A DNA stretch of 50,800 nucleotides from Desulfotignum sp. (lineage in GTDB: Bacteria > Desulfobacterota > Desulfobacteria > Desulfobacterales > Desulfobacteraceae), in the NCBI GenBank assembly GCA_011390335.1, contig JAABSO010000031.1, positions 1 through 50,800 of the forward strand. The letters are read 5' to 3'. The notes under the pieces are model-generated. The model worked only from the letters and a program-made list of their open reading frames with translations, did not search any database and had not been told where the DNA came from. Below are positions 1-8,530 of the stretch, piece after piece. A program made the translations under genes and the position numbers. Within the stretch, counting starts at the first letter, position 1. Each line of letters opens with the position of its first letter.

Positions 1-810
1 ATCCCCCCGGATTGCCAGATCCATCAGGCTGGTGGCCGTGGGCCTCAAAACGCTCTGGACCAGGCGCAGACCCCCGATATTGTAGGGCATGAAAACCCGC
101 TCCGCCCCGGCCTGCTTCAACCGGGCCACATGGGATTCATTGTCGGTGCGTGCCACAATGGTGATATCCGGATTCAGCTGCCGGGAGGTCAGGGTGACAA
201 ACACGTTGGCGGCATCCTCTGCCAGGGCCGTTATCAGGCAATTGGCTTTTTTCAAACCAGCGGAAAGCAGAATATCGTCTGCTGTGGCATCTCCGGCAAT
301 AAACAGCATTTTCTGCCGGGCCAGTTCTTCCAGGGCTGTCTGGTTTTTTTCAATCACCACCACATCAAATCCCTCTTTTTTGATTCCCTGTGCCACCACC
401 CGGCCGATCCTGCCGTATCCGCAGACAATATAATGACCGGAAAGTTCATCAATGATTTTCTGCACCCTGCGCCTCCCAAGAATATTTTGAAATTTCCCCT
501 CCACAAGCATCTGGGCCAGAGATCCCCCCAGATAAAAAAACGCCCCCACACCTCCGAAAATCACCAGGATTGTCATGACCCGGGAAAGATTGGACAACGG
601 CCGAACTTCCATGAATCCCACTGTGGAAAGGGTAATGATCACCATGTACACACTTTCTATGAAACTCCATCCCTCCAGCAGCATATAGCCGGATGTGCCC
701 GCTGTTATTACCAGCAGGATGAAAATAGAACCCATCACAATGGACCAGCCAAACGGATATTCCGTGCGCATCTGCAGGCGAAATCCCTTGGCCCTTTTCA
801 ACAGCTTCAT
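1..810 (-). CDS. TrkA-N/RCK-type potassium channel protein (partial, C-terminus outside window)
   Basis: Read on the minus strand from an ATG at 810 preceded by GGAGG; the frame stays open to base 1, so at least 270 residues are present and the C-terminus is missing. Two hydrophobic helices flank a pore loop (ion channel 2 family), followed by a Rossmann TrkA-N/RCK domain recognisable from HYIVCGYGRIGRVVAQG and a later acidic strand end (VVVIEKN). Family role: ligand-gated K+ flux across the inner membrane with a cytoplasmic nucleotide-binding gating ring. Odd point: the pore reads STVGFMEV where channels normally have TVGYG or TVGFG, so the second filter glycine is methionine. It lies downstream of htpX on the same strand with about 150 bases between, so co-transcription is possible but not shown. 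Channel-family assignment is firm; ion selectivity is not. Confidence 0.88.
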   Translation of the reverse strand, partial: MKLLKRAKGFRLQMRTEYPFGWSIVMGSIFILLVITAGTSGYMLLEGWSFIESVYMVIITLSTVGFMEVRPLSNLSRVMTILVIFGGVGAFFYLGGSLAQMLVEGKFQNILGRRRVQKIIDELSGHYIVCGYGRIGRVVAQGIKKEGFDVVVIEKNQTALEELARQKMLFIAGDATADDILLSAGLKKANCLITALAEDAANVFVTLTSRQLNPDITIVARTDNESHVARLKQAGAERVFMPYNIGGLRLVQSVLRPTATSLMDLAIRGD

Positions 811-958
811 TCACCGCCTCCGTATCATCCTGAATACCTGTTTTTTTCCGCCCTGCTACCATAGAATGGGATTTGACAGGAGTCAAGCTGTAGGTGGCCA
901 CAAAAGCAATGGCACATTCACAACACCTGTGTTTTTATGATGACGGATCTGGTCGAAA

Positions 959-1882
959 TCAGGACAAAGAATCCCAGAACGCCCGGCTCTGCTCGGTCAT
1001 GGTGGAGCCGCCTTTTTGGCTGTCCTGCCGGCCGACAGGTGGATTTCCAGCACCTGTGAGGCGTTTGATCCGGTCCTCCAGGGGCGGGTGGGTGGAAAAA
1101 AGGCTGGCCATTTTTCTGCCGGACAACGGATTGACAATGAACATATGGGCTGTGGAAGGATTGGCATCCACCGTGCTGTGACGGGTGTAGGACCCCAGTT
1201 TGGACAGGGCTGATGCCAGACCCTCAGGATGACCGGTAATACTTGCGGCCGTTGCATCTGCCAGGTATTCCCTGGACCTGGAGACCGCCATCTGCACCAC
1301 CATGGCAGCCAGAGGCGCCAGGATAGACAGGGCTATGACACCCACAAACCCCAGGCCCCCTTCTTCATTGTCTCTTCCTCCGAAAAAAGCAGAAAACCGT
1401 GCCATGGTGGCCACAAACATGATAGCCCCGGCCATGGTGGCCACAATGGTGGAAATGAGAATATCCCGGTTTTTGATATGGCCGAGTTCATGGGCAAGCA
1501 CCCCTTCCAGCTCCTTCTGGTCCATAAGACGTACCAGTCCCTGGGTGACGGCCACCACGCCGTGCTCCGGGTCCCTTCCAGTGGCGAATGCATTGGGTGC
1601 ATCTTCCGGAATAACATAAATTTTCGGCATGGGCAGGCCGGCCCTGGATGCCAGGCGGGCCACTGTATCATGCAGCCCCGGAGCCTGGGACCGGTCCAGC
1701 GGCTGTGCCCGGTACATTTTCAACACAATGGTGTGCGACTGCCAATAGGAAATAAAATTCATTGCAAAGGCAATGACCAATGCGATGACCATGCCGGTCC
1801 GGCCACCAAGGGCATACCCCAGCACCAGAAAAATCCCGGTCATGGCAGTGAGCAGCAAAACGGTTTTTATATGATTACCCAT
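959..1882 (-). CDS. htpX: HtpX-like M48 membrane zinc protease
   Basis: A 307-residue protein. Two N-terminal hydrophobic segments (about residues 8-45) are followed by the zinc-protease motif HELGH at 131-135, with a downstream SREYLADA segment supplying the third zinc ligand Glu, and two more hydrophobic stretches between them. This is the HtpX layout: an inner-membrane protease that degrades misfolded membrane proteins with its active site facing the cytoplasm. The length is slightly above the usual 280-295 because of a polar C-terminal tail (GNPPVGRQDSQKGGS). The ATG at 1882 gives the typical short N-terminus before the first helix. It is followed 148 bases later by the K+ channel gene. 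Heat or envelope-stress control is usual for the family, but no sigma-32 site was identified here. Confidence 0.93.
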   Translation of the reverse strand: MGNHIKTVLLLTAMTGIFLVLGYALGGRTGMVIALVIAFAMNFISYWQSHTIVLKMYRAQPLDRSQAPGLHDTVARLASRAGLPMPKIYVIPEDAPNAFATGRDPEHGVVAVTQGLVRLMDQKELEGVLAHELGHIKNRDILISTIVATMAGAIMFVATMARFSAFFGGRDNEEGGLGFVGVIALSILAPLAAMVVQMAVSRSREYLADATAASITGHPEGLASALSKLGSYTRHSTVDANPSTAHMFIVNPLSGRKMASLFSTHPPLEDRIKRLTGAGNPPVGRQDSQKGGSTMTEQSRAFWDSLS

Positions 1883-1956
1883 GGTTCTCCTCTTGTATTT
1901 TCATTGGTTGCATTAACTTCGGTATCACCAGAAAAATAATACCGGTCTGGTTGAAA

Positions 1957-2562
1957 TCAAGGAGAACACCCATCGATTTCCTGCCAGGAACAGACCCGCC
2001 TGATGTTTTGGTGTTCCACCGGCTGCACATTCCAGGGCCGGTCATAGAGCATCACAGGAACAGTCATGGAGTTAGCCAGAAAAAACGCCATTTCCCGGGA
2101 ATCCTCCACCGCCATATCATACTGCCTTTGCATGAGCTGGTCTTTGGTTATAATAGTGGACAGGTCTTTGGCGGTCCGGTTGTATTTGTCCACCATGATA
2201 AATGCAGCATAGGGAATCTGATATCTGTCCAGCCATGCCAAAGAAGCATCTCTGGCAGAAGGGGGCCGGCCCGTGACAATATCTATGTGACACCCCTGCC
2301 GGGCCCACCTGGACAGCACAGAGACGCAGCCTTCCACCGGTTCATATGCCAGAAGCACCTCAGGCTGGTGAACCAGATCGAAAAAAAAGCAGAACTCCTT
2401 GTCTGTCAGGCCGAAGGATTTTTTCAGGTCAAAAGAGGACAGGTCCTCAAACCGGGCCTGTTTCCCGAACTCCCTGGCAACAATTGCAGCATAGGTATCG
2501 GTGGTTTTCGATATCACGTCATCCATATCCACATAAATCCGTTTTCCACCTGATCTTTTCAT
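1957..2562 (-). CDS. HAD-superfamily 5'(3')-deoxyribonucleotidase-like (NT5C family) protein
   Basis: A 201-residue HAD hydrolase. Motif I is YVDMDDVIS near residues 11-18 (nucleophile Asp12, acid/base Asp14). A later DIVTGRPP segment supplies the motif II Thr, and MAVEDSREMA supplies the motif III/IV acids. The combination resembles the 5' nucleotidase, deoxy (pyrimidine) type C family, which dephosphorylates nucleoside monophosphates; the true substrate is unknown. A longer reading frame runs upstream, but the ATG at 2562 is preferred because AGGAG lies about 13 bases before it and the homologous core starts directly after it. It diverges from the ABC ATPase gene at 2798 across about 235 bases, in which I saw no recognisable motif. 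Confidence 0.8.
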   Translation of the reverse strand: MKRSGGKRIYVDMDDVISKTTDTYAAIVAREFGKQARFEDLSSFDLKKSFGLTDKEFCFFFDLVHQPEVLLAYEPVEGCVSVLSRWARQGCHIDIVTGRPPSARDASLAWLDRYQIPYAAFIMVDKYNRTAKDLSTIITKDQLMQRQYDMAVEDSREMAFFLANSMTVPVMLYDRPWNVQPVEHQNIRRVCSWQEIDGCSP

Positions 2563-2797
2563 GGCAAATTTTCTGTCTCCTTTATGTCCCGGTTCAGTTT
2601 CTGCACAGGTAATATCACAGCAGACAATGAAATCAAGAAATTTACAAACACCCCATTGCCCGGGAACGTTTACAGCCCAGGGCGGGACACCACCTGGGGC
2701 AGGAGCGAAAAAAAATGCATTGTCACATGCAAACACCCTGGAAATTATCCCCAACTCCGCGGTTTTTGTCTTGCCATCCAGACCGGTTCCTGGTTGA

Positions 2798-4207
2798 ATG
2801 GGGCGCATGAAAATTATCAATGCCAGAACAAAAAATATGTATATCAGGCAGTTCCAGGCCCTTCCCGGCCAGGCCTGGTGCATCTGGGGAGCCAACCGGT
2901 CCGGTATAGAGGATTTTTTTAACCTTGTGTCAGAAAAAAAAAGGGATGGTACAGCAGACACCCTGGTGCTGCCGGAAAGGCTGGGGGTGGTATCTTTTAA
3001 ATACCAGCAGGAAATATATGAGGCAGAGCTGAAAAAAGACCAGACCGATTTTCTGGACCGCCTGGATCCGGGGACATTGGCACGGGATTTTCTGAAAAAT
3101 CCGGCAAAACATGCCGGACTGATCCGGGCCATGGATATGACCGCCTGCCTGGACCAGGGCTATCGCCAGCTCTCTTCTGGCCAGGCCAGAAAACTGATGA
3201 TCCTCTCCCAGATCACCAGAGGTGTCTCCTGTCTGGTGATCCAGGCCCCTTTTGAAGGACTTGACCAGGGCAGCTGCAAAGAACTGGACAAGGCCCTGTT
3301 TCATCTGTTCTGCCGGAAAATTCAGCTTTTGCTTTATGTCAATAACCAGGCGGATATTCCCTCCTGGACCACCCACCTGGCCATCGTTGCCAGCGGGAGC
3401 CTGAAAGACCAGGGGCCTGCAGACCAGGTCCTCCGCAAGATCCGCAGCAACCCGGCCAGAGCGGATTTTACAGCCACGGTGCAGGACCTGGACCAGACAC
3501 AACACCGTGCACGTGAAGAACCGGGCACTTCATGCCTGATCCAGCTGCACAAGGGCAGTGCCGGATACGGGGGGCAGCCTGTTTTTACGGACCTGGACCT
3601 GGTGGTAAACCAAGGGGACCACACCCTTGTCACCGGCCCCAACGGCAGCGGCAAATCCACATTGCTCCAGGTCATTACTGGTGATCACCCAGCTTGTTAT
3701 ACCAATGATTTAACCATATTCGGTATCCGGCGGGGAACAGGAGAATCCATCTGGGACTTAAAGCAGCACATGGGCATCATGGGTTCAGACCTGCACAGAA
3801 ATTTCCGGGTTCCCGGCAGTGTGCTGGCCTGTATCCTGTCCGGGCTGTTTGATACTATAGGTCTTTACAGCCGGGTCACTCCGGCCCAGGAACAGCTGGC
3901 CATGTACTGGCTGGAACGGCTGGGGTTGAAACAGGCGGCAGCCACAGCCTTCCGGGATCTGGCCCATGCTGACCAGCGCCTGGTCCTTATTGCCCGGGCC
4001 CTGATCAAAACCCCGCGCCTGCTGATACTGGACGAACCCACCCAGGGGCTGGATGAGCAAAACCGCGCTGCCATACTGGATTTTCTGGCAGATCTGGCCG
4101 CAGAAGCGAAGGGCACCATCCTTTATGTCAGCCACCGGGAAGATGAGTTCCGCAACTTTTTTTGCCGGCATATTCAGATGGAAAAAATGGAACAGCAAAG
4201 CAGCTGA
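2798..4207 (+). CDS. ModF-like ABC protein with two fused ATPase domains
   Basis: A 469-residue soluble protein with two ABC ATPase domains and no membrane segments, the layout of ModF/PhrA, a molybdate-associated ATPase of uncertain role. Domain 1 (about 1-235) has lost Walker A (WCIWGANRSGIEDFF) and Walker B (LVIQAPFEGLD) but keeps an LSSGQ signature at 125-129. Domain 2 (about 245-469) has an intact Walker A (GPNGSGKST, from 280) and Walker B (LLILDEPTQGLD, from 408), but its signature is degenerate (LAHADQR). In a head-to-tail ABC dimer this leaves one complete ATP site. An in-frame stop lies directly before the ATG at 2798; the ATG at 2807 is an equally possible start. The gene ends one base from the convergent diguanylate cyclase gene, leaving no room for a terminator. 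Confidence 0.82.
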   Translation: MGRMKIINARTKNMYIRQFQALPGQAWCIWGANRSGIEDFFNLVSEKKRDGTADTLVLPERLGVVSFKYQQEIYEAELKKDQTDFLDRLDPGTLARDFLKNPAKHAGLIRAMDMTACLDQGYRQLSSGQARKLMILSQITRGVSCLVIQAPFEGLDQGSCKELDKALFHLFCRKIQLLLYVNNQADIPSWTTHLAIVASGSLKDQGPADQVLRKIRSNPARADFTATVQDLDQTQHRAREEPGTSCLIQLHKGSAGYGGQPVFTDLDLVVNQGDHTLVTGPNGSGKSTLLQVITGDHPACYTNDLTIFGIRRGTGESIWDLKQHMGIMGSDLHRNFRVPGSVLACILSGLFDTIGLYSRVTPAQEQLAMYWLERLGLKQAAATAFRDLAHADQRLVLIARALIKTPRLLILDEPTQGLDEQNRAAILDFLADLAAEAKGTILYVSHREDEFRNFFCRHIQMEKMEQQSS

Positions 4208-4208
4208 T

Positions 4209-5318
4209 TCATCGTTTGTCGACAACCGTCATGTTGCGCCCTGAATCTTTGGCTTCATACAAAACATCGTCCGCCCGGGTGAGGAATGCATCCCGGGTCA
4301 TATCAGATCCCGGGATACAGGAACTGATTCCCGTGCTGATGGTGGTCTGAATTTTTTCTCCCTGGTATTCCAGCACGGCTTCAGCGATATTTTTTCTGAA
4401 CCGCTCTGCAAGATCACGGGTCTGTTCTGCATCCCTGTCCGGCAGCAGCACCACAAACTCTTCGCCGCCGTACCGTGCCACCACATCGCTTTCCCGCTGG
4501 AAAATCCCCTGAAGATGGCTGCTGACGAGTTTGAGATAGGCATCGCCTGCCTGGTGGCCATGGGTATCATTAACTTTTTTAAAATGATCGATATCACAGA
4601 TCAACAGGGTCAAAGGGGTTTTTCTCCGGCTGGAAAGCCCCCATTCCAGCTCGAACAATTCATCAAAATACCGGCGGTTGTAAAGACCTGTCAACACATC
4701 GGTGCGGCTGGCTTTTTCCAGTTCCCGGGATTTTTCCTCCAGCAGGTTTTCATTCTCCAGTGCCTTCCAGTATTCATGATTGCCCCGCAGGGTGATCAGA
4801 ACCAGGTATGCGGAATACAGGATAATGGCATATCCCAGCGTAGGCATGTCGCCTCTGAAAAAAATCGCGCCGATGACAGGCACCAGCATCAATACATTGT
4901 ATGCCACGGCCAGATACAGCAGGGGCATAAAAGACATGACGCCACCTGCGCAGAATCCCACCGTACAGATGAGCATGATGGCGTGCAGGGCCTGTTCACC
5001 CCGCTGACCCAAAAAATAGGCCGATCCCAATCCCCACAGCAGCGCCGTCAGCAGCACACTGGCAATAAACACCATGTTATTCAGGGAATCCCATTCGTCC
5101 GGCATTTTTCTGGACGTAAATACATGGCCAAGGCGGAACAGGCAGATAAAAGAGAAGACACCCAGAAAAATCAGACTCTCTGTCAAGTGCCGATACAGAT
5201 AATCATCGGTGAAAAACAGAATCGGCGGAATCAGTATGTAGAAAAACACGCCAGATGTAGACCGTTTCTGCAGGTCATCCACCACCCGCCTGCTGAGCTT
5301 CTGCCACTGAAATTCCAT
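4209..5318 (-). CDS. membrane-bound GGDEF diguanylate cyclase
   Basis: A 369-residue protein. An N-terminal membrane region of about six hydrophobic helices (roughly residues 20-190) is joined by a short coiled linker to a GGDEF domain with the active-site motif GGEEF, preceded at the proper distance by RESD, matching the RxxD product-inhibition I-site. It should make cyclic di-GMP from two GTP under feedback control. The frame is open 56 codons further upstream, but the ATG at 5318 is chosen because a GGGGA-type Shine-Dalgarno precedes it and the upstream extension is not membrane-like. It is the last gene of a minus-strand signalling series, 164 bases after the HD-GYP gene, which would degrade the same messenger. 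Confidence 0.9.
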   Translation of the reverse strand: MEFQWQKLSRRVVDDLQKRSTSGVFFYILIPPILFFTDDYLYRHLTESLIFLGVFSFICLFRLGHVFTSRKMPDEWDSLNNMVFIASVLLTALLWGLGSAYFLGQRGEQALHAIMLICTVGFCAGGVMSFMPLLYLAVAYNVLMLVPVIGAIFFRGDMPTLGYAIILYSAYLVLITLRGNHEYWKALENENLLEEKSRELEKASRTDVLTGLYNRRYFDELFELEWGLSSRRKTPLTLLICDIDHFKKVNDTHGHQAGDAYLKLVSSHLQGIFQRESDVVARYGGEEFVVLLPDRDAEQTRDLAERFRKNIAEAVLEYQGEKIQTTISTGISSCIPGSDMTRDAFLTRADDVLYEAKDSGRNMTVVDKR

Positions 5319-5482
5319 GGTTTCCCGGTTCCCCTTTTCACTGATGCCCGTTGGAATCAAAAAGCCCCCCCTTTTTTTTTCGACTGTTATATACAGAGTA
5401 TGACGGTAAAAGTCCAGACAGCTATTTTTGAATATTGGCCTGCTTTTCTTCCGGGGGTAAAGTGACTCCAAAACTGCGGCAA

Positions 5483-6562
5483 TCACACTGAAAAATTGCC
5501 ATCTCCCCTGAATTTGTCTTTTATTTCCAGCAGCTTTCTTTCAGAGGCAAAAAAAGCATCCACCACCTCGGGGTCGAAATGGCTGGCCCGGCCCTGTTTG
5601 ATGATCTCACATGATTTTTCCAGGGAAAAAGGTTCTTTATAGGGCCTTTTGGAAGTCAGGGCATCAAACACATCGGCAATGGCCACAATCCGGCCGGCAA
5701 GAGGGATGTCTTTGCCTTTCAATCCCTTGGGATAACCGGTCCCGTCCCATTTCTCATGGTGGGAAAGGGCCACAATCTCACCCAGCCGGATGACTTCGGT
5801 GTCGGATCCTTCAAGAATCCGTGCCCCTATCAGGGTGTGCTGTTTCATGATTGTCCACTCGTCCGGGGTGAGTTTGCCGGGTTTTAAAAGGATGCGGTCC
5901 GGGGTTCCGATTTTTCCGATATCATGCATGGGCGCGGCATAGAGAATGGTTTCCGTGACCTGATCTTCCAGACCCATGGCCCGGGCAATGGCGGCGGAAT
6001 AATTACTCATGCGCTGGATGTGGTCTCCGGTGTCTTCATCCTTGTATTCAGCAGCCCTGGTGAGCCGGTAAATGGACTCAAGTGATACGGATTTTACTTT
6101 TTCAAAGGCTTTTTTCAGCTCTTTTGTCCGTTCCGCCACTTGGGATTCCAGCTCTATCTGATAATGACGCATATGGTCGTTATAGGCCTTGACCTTCAGC
6201 AGGGAGGCAACCCGTGCACGCACCTCGGTTTTGTCCACCGGTTTGGTCAGAAAATCGTCTGCCCCTGCATCAAGGGCTTTCACCCGGTCTGCTACATCCT
6301 GGAGGGCGGTAACCATGACGATGGGGATGATGTTGGTGTCACTATCTGCTTTTAATGCCCGGGCTGCTTCAAACCCATCCATTTTCGGCATCATGATATC
6401 CAGAAGGATCAGGTCTGCACCGTCTGTTCCTGCCTTTTGAATAGCTTGTTCCCCATCACGGGCAAAGAGGATGTCATATCCCAGAGGCACAAGGATTGCC
6501 TCCATGAGCCGCAGGTTTCTGTCTTCATCATCCACCACCAGTATTCTGGGTGTTTTATGCAT
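5483..6562 (-). CDS. response regulator with HD-GYP c-di-GMP phosphodiesterase domain
   Basis: A 359-residue protein. A receiver domain (about 1-122) has the acidic pocket DDE near 11-13, phospho-acceptor Asp55 in LLDIMMP and the conserved Lys in TKPVD. A coiled linker (about 125-160) leads to an HD-GYP domain with HD at 213-214 (MHDIGKIG) and GYP at 276-278 (DGTGYPKG). This is the RpfG layout: phosphorylation of the receiver is expected to control hydrolysis of cyclic di-GMP. The gene follows the CheY-like regulator by 40 bases, downstream of a histidine kinase on the same strand, so these are plausible partners. All catalytic motifs look intact. Confidence 0.95.
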   Translation of the reverse strand: MHKTPRILVVDDEDRNLRLMEAILVPLGYDILFARDGEQAIQKAGTDGADLILLDIMMPKMDGFEAARALKADSDTNIIPIVMVTALQDVADRVKALDAGADDFLTKPVDKTEVRARVASLLKVKAYNDHMRHYQIELESQVAERTKELKKAFEKVKSVSLESIYRLTRAAEYKDEDTGDHIQRMSNYSAAIARAMGLEDQVTETILYAAPMHDIGKIGTPDRILLKPGKLTPDEWTIMKQHTLIGARILEGSDTEVIRLGEIVALSHHEKWDGTGYPKGLKGKDIPLAGRIVAIADVFDALTSKRPYKEPFSLEKSCEIIKQGRASHFDPEVVDAFFASERKLLEIKDKFRGDGNFSV

Positions 6563-6602
6563 CTAGGACACGTCCTTATTTTGTTGGGGATTTGGGATGG
6601 AT

Positions 6603-6980
6603 TTAGGCCAGGTATCCGGTTATTTTATTCAAAAAATCATTCAGTCGAAAAGGTTTGGCAATAAAATCGCAGCACCCGGCTTCCATGATTTTATCTTTGT
6701 CACCGGGCATCACATTTGCCGTCAGGGCAACAATGGTGATACCTTTTGTCTGTTCATCCTGCTTTAAGATTCTGGTCGCCTCCATACCGTTCATGACAGG
6801 CAGCTGCATATCCATGAGGATCAGATCCGGTACGTGCTCTTTTGCCAGCGTCACTCCCTGCCGGCCGTCGGAAGCCTCAAGGGTGGCATAGCCGTTGAAC
6901 TGGAGAATATCACGAAAGAGCTTACGGTTCTGGGGTTCATCCTCGACAATGAGGATGGTTTTGTTTTTTGCTTCCGGCAT
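6603..6980 (-). CDS. single-domain CheY-like response regulator
   Basis: A 125-residue receiver domain without an output domain: acidic pocket VEDE near 12-15, phospho-acceptor Asp57 in LILMDMQLP, a Thr in VALTA and Lys in AKPF. The frame has an ATG 24 bases earlier, but the ATG at 6980 is preferred because AGGAG lies six bases before it and the protein then begins like typical receivers. It starts 34 bases after the end of the histidine kinase gene, so it is the likely direct phospho-acceptor of that kinase. Having no DNA-binding domain, it probably acts by protein contact or as a phosphate sink or relay. Confidence 0.93.
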   Translation of the reverse strand: MPEAKNKTILIVEDEPQNRKLFRDILQFNGYATLEASDGRQGVTLAKEHVPDLILMDMQLPVMNGMEATRILKQDEQTKGITIVALTANVMPGDKDKIMEAGCCDFIAKPFRLNDFLNKITGYLA

Positions 6981-7014
6981 GAAAACTCCTGTGATAGCTA
7001 TCATATAAAATACA

Positions 7015-8445
7015 TTAATTATCTGTCAATCCCCGGTTTACAGGAATCCTGAAGGTAAATCTGCTTCCTTTATTTCTGCCGTCACTTTCCAAAGACAGTG
7101 TGCCGCCGTGAAGTTCCACCAGATCCCGGCTTAAGGGTAAACCAAGCCCGGTGCCCGGGCGCTTGCCCTGTTCCGTGTCCTCCACCTGGTAAAAAGGGGT
7201 GAAAACCTTTTCCTGGTACTCCGGGTTGATGCCGATGCCGGTATCTTCGACCGATATATCAAGAAAATCAACCATAATTTTATTTTTTTTGATTCCGAAC
7301 CGGGAATGCTGCACCAGTTTCACCGAAACATAAATGGCACCGCCGTCCGGGGTGAATTTGGCGGCATTTGAAAGCAGATTGTATAATACCTGTTTGAGTT
7401 TTCTCTCATCCGCCATGATTTCAAGATCCGCAACATCCGGGCTGATATCTATGTCAAGGGTGATATGGTGTTTCATCACCTTTTCTTTAATCATGTTGAT
7501 ACTGTTGGTGATCAGGCCGGACACCGCCACACATGACAGCTCAAGTTCTGTTTTTCCCGCCTCCACCTTTGCCAGGTCTAGGATGTCATTTATAAGCGAG
7601 AGAAGGTGCTTGCCGCTGTCCAGGATGTCCTGGACATATTCTTCCTGTTTTCCGATCAGGGGACCGAAATACTGTTCCTTGAGCACCTCGGAAAAACCGA
7701 TGATGGCATTGAGCGGGGTCCGCAGTTCATGGGACATATTGGCAAGGAAATCGGATTTGGCCCTGTTGGCTCTTTCTGCATCTTCTTTTGCCTGCCTGAG
7801 TTCATTTTCATATTGTTTTTCCAGTTCTAAATACTCCTGAGAATGCTTTACATCTTCCTGAAGCTTTTTCCTTTGCAGCCGATTGACCATAAGCATCCCC
7901 AAAAACAGGGTGCCGAGCGGATAAATCAATATCACCGGCAGGGTGATCTTTGAAAGAATCCACAGCGCAGTTCCCCATGGCATTGTGAGCATCAGCCCCA
8001 GCATCACCAGGTGAATCACAAGCCCGAAAACATACAGATCGTTCCAGGAGATCTCAGACAGGGGGCGTTTGTAAACATGGCGCCAGGCAATCCCGATGCA
8101 CCCTGAGGCCAGTACGACGGCCGTCCCGGTCCATGCCCCTGCGCCTCCCTGGTAAAGCCGGAACAAACCGGTCATGGCCATGGCTGCTGCTGCGGGGAGC
8201 CACCCGAAAAAAAGGCCTGAAATACCAAGGAGAATGGAACGTGAATCAATGATAATGCCAGGGGCTACCGTCCAGGGCACCAGCATGGCGGTAATGCCCA
8301 TGATGCCTAATGCTGCACCGATAAGAATCTGGCGGAATGCAGCTTTCTCATTTGCCCGGCCGGTGGTTGCCAGATCAAAAACAAAGGCTGTGGACAGCAG
8401 CAATGCCAGATTATGAACCAGATCAAGAATGGATACATAATTCAT
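7015..8445 (-). CDS. membrane sensor histidine kinase with LytS-like 5TM region
   Basis: A 476-residue protein. The N-terminus (about 1-190) has five to six hydrophobic helices with an internal [20 protein letters not shown] segment typical of the 5TMR-LYT (LytS/YhcK) sensor region. A coiled coil (about 190-232) leads to HisKA with the phospho-acceptor His239 in [10 protein letters not shown], then a HATPase domain with an N-box ([13 protein letters not shown]), G1 (VEDTGIGI) and G2 (GTGLGLPLS). It should autophosphorylate in response to a membrane or small-ligand signal and pass phosphate to the adjacent receiver proteins. It leads the c-di-GMP subcluster kinase, CheY-like regulator, HD-GYP, GGDEF. 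Confidence 0.93.
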   Translation of the reverse strand: MNYVSILDLVHNLALLLSTAFVFDLATTGRANEKAAFRQILIGAALGIMGITAMLVPWTVAPGIIIDSRSILLGISGLFFGWLPAAAAMAMTGLFRLYQGGAGAWTGTAVVLASGCIGIAWRHVYKRPLSEISWNDLYVFGLVIHLVMLGLMLTMPWGTALWILSKITLPVILIYPLGTLFLGMLMVNRLQRKKLQEDVKHSQEYLELEKQYENELRQAKEDAERANRAKSDFLANMSHELRTPLNAIIGFSEVLKEQYFGPLIGKQEEYVQDILDSGKHLLSLINDILDLAKVEAGKTELELSCVAVSGLITNSINMIKEKVMKHHITLDIDISPDVADLEIMADERKLKQVLYNLLSNAAKFTPDGGAIYVSVKLVQHSRFGIKKNKIMVDFLDISVEDTGIGINPEYQEKVFTPFYQVEDTEQGKRPGTGLGLPLSRDLVELHGGTLSLESDGRNKGSRFTFRIPVNRGLTDN

Positions 8446-8530
8446 TTGTCTTTGTCCGGCCCTTTCCGTAGGCGGTCCCAGTCCTTTTGGGTCCTATGAG
8501 GTTTTCTTCTGATTGCAAATTTCTTTTGGT

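Noticed and set aside
130..864. Long plus-strand frame of 244 codons over the start of the window
   Set aside because: It is antisense to the K+ channel gene, whose pore and TrkA-N motifs are clear; the plus frame has low-complexity His/Pro/Cys-rich sequence with no family features.
2563..3132. N-terminal extension of the HAD nucleotidase frame
   Set aside because: The extra 190 codons overlap the oppositely oriented ModF-like gene and show no domain; a good ribosome site marks the ATG at 2562.
4515..5465. 316-codon plus-strand frame
   Set aside because: Antisense to the GGDEF gene, rich in Gln/His, no start signal and no domain.
5319..5482. Poly-C/poly-T run between the HD-GYP and GGDEF genes as a terminator
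   Set aside because: The C-run has no complementary G-run nearby, so no stem can form.
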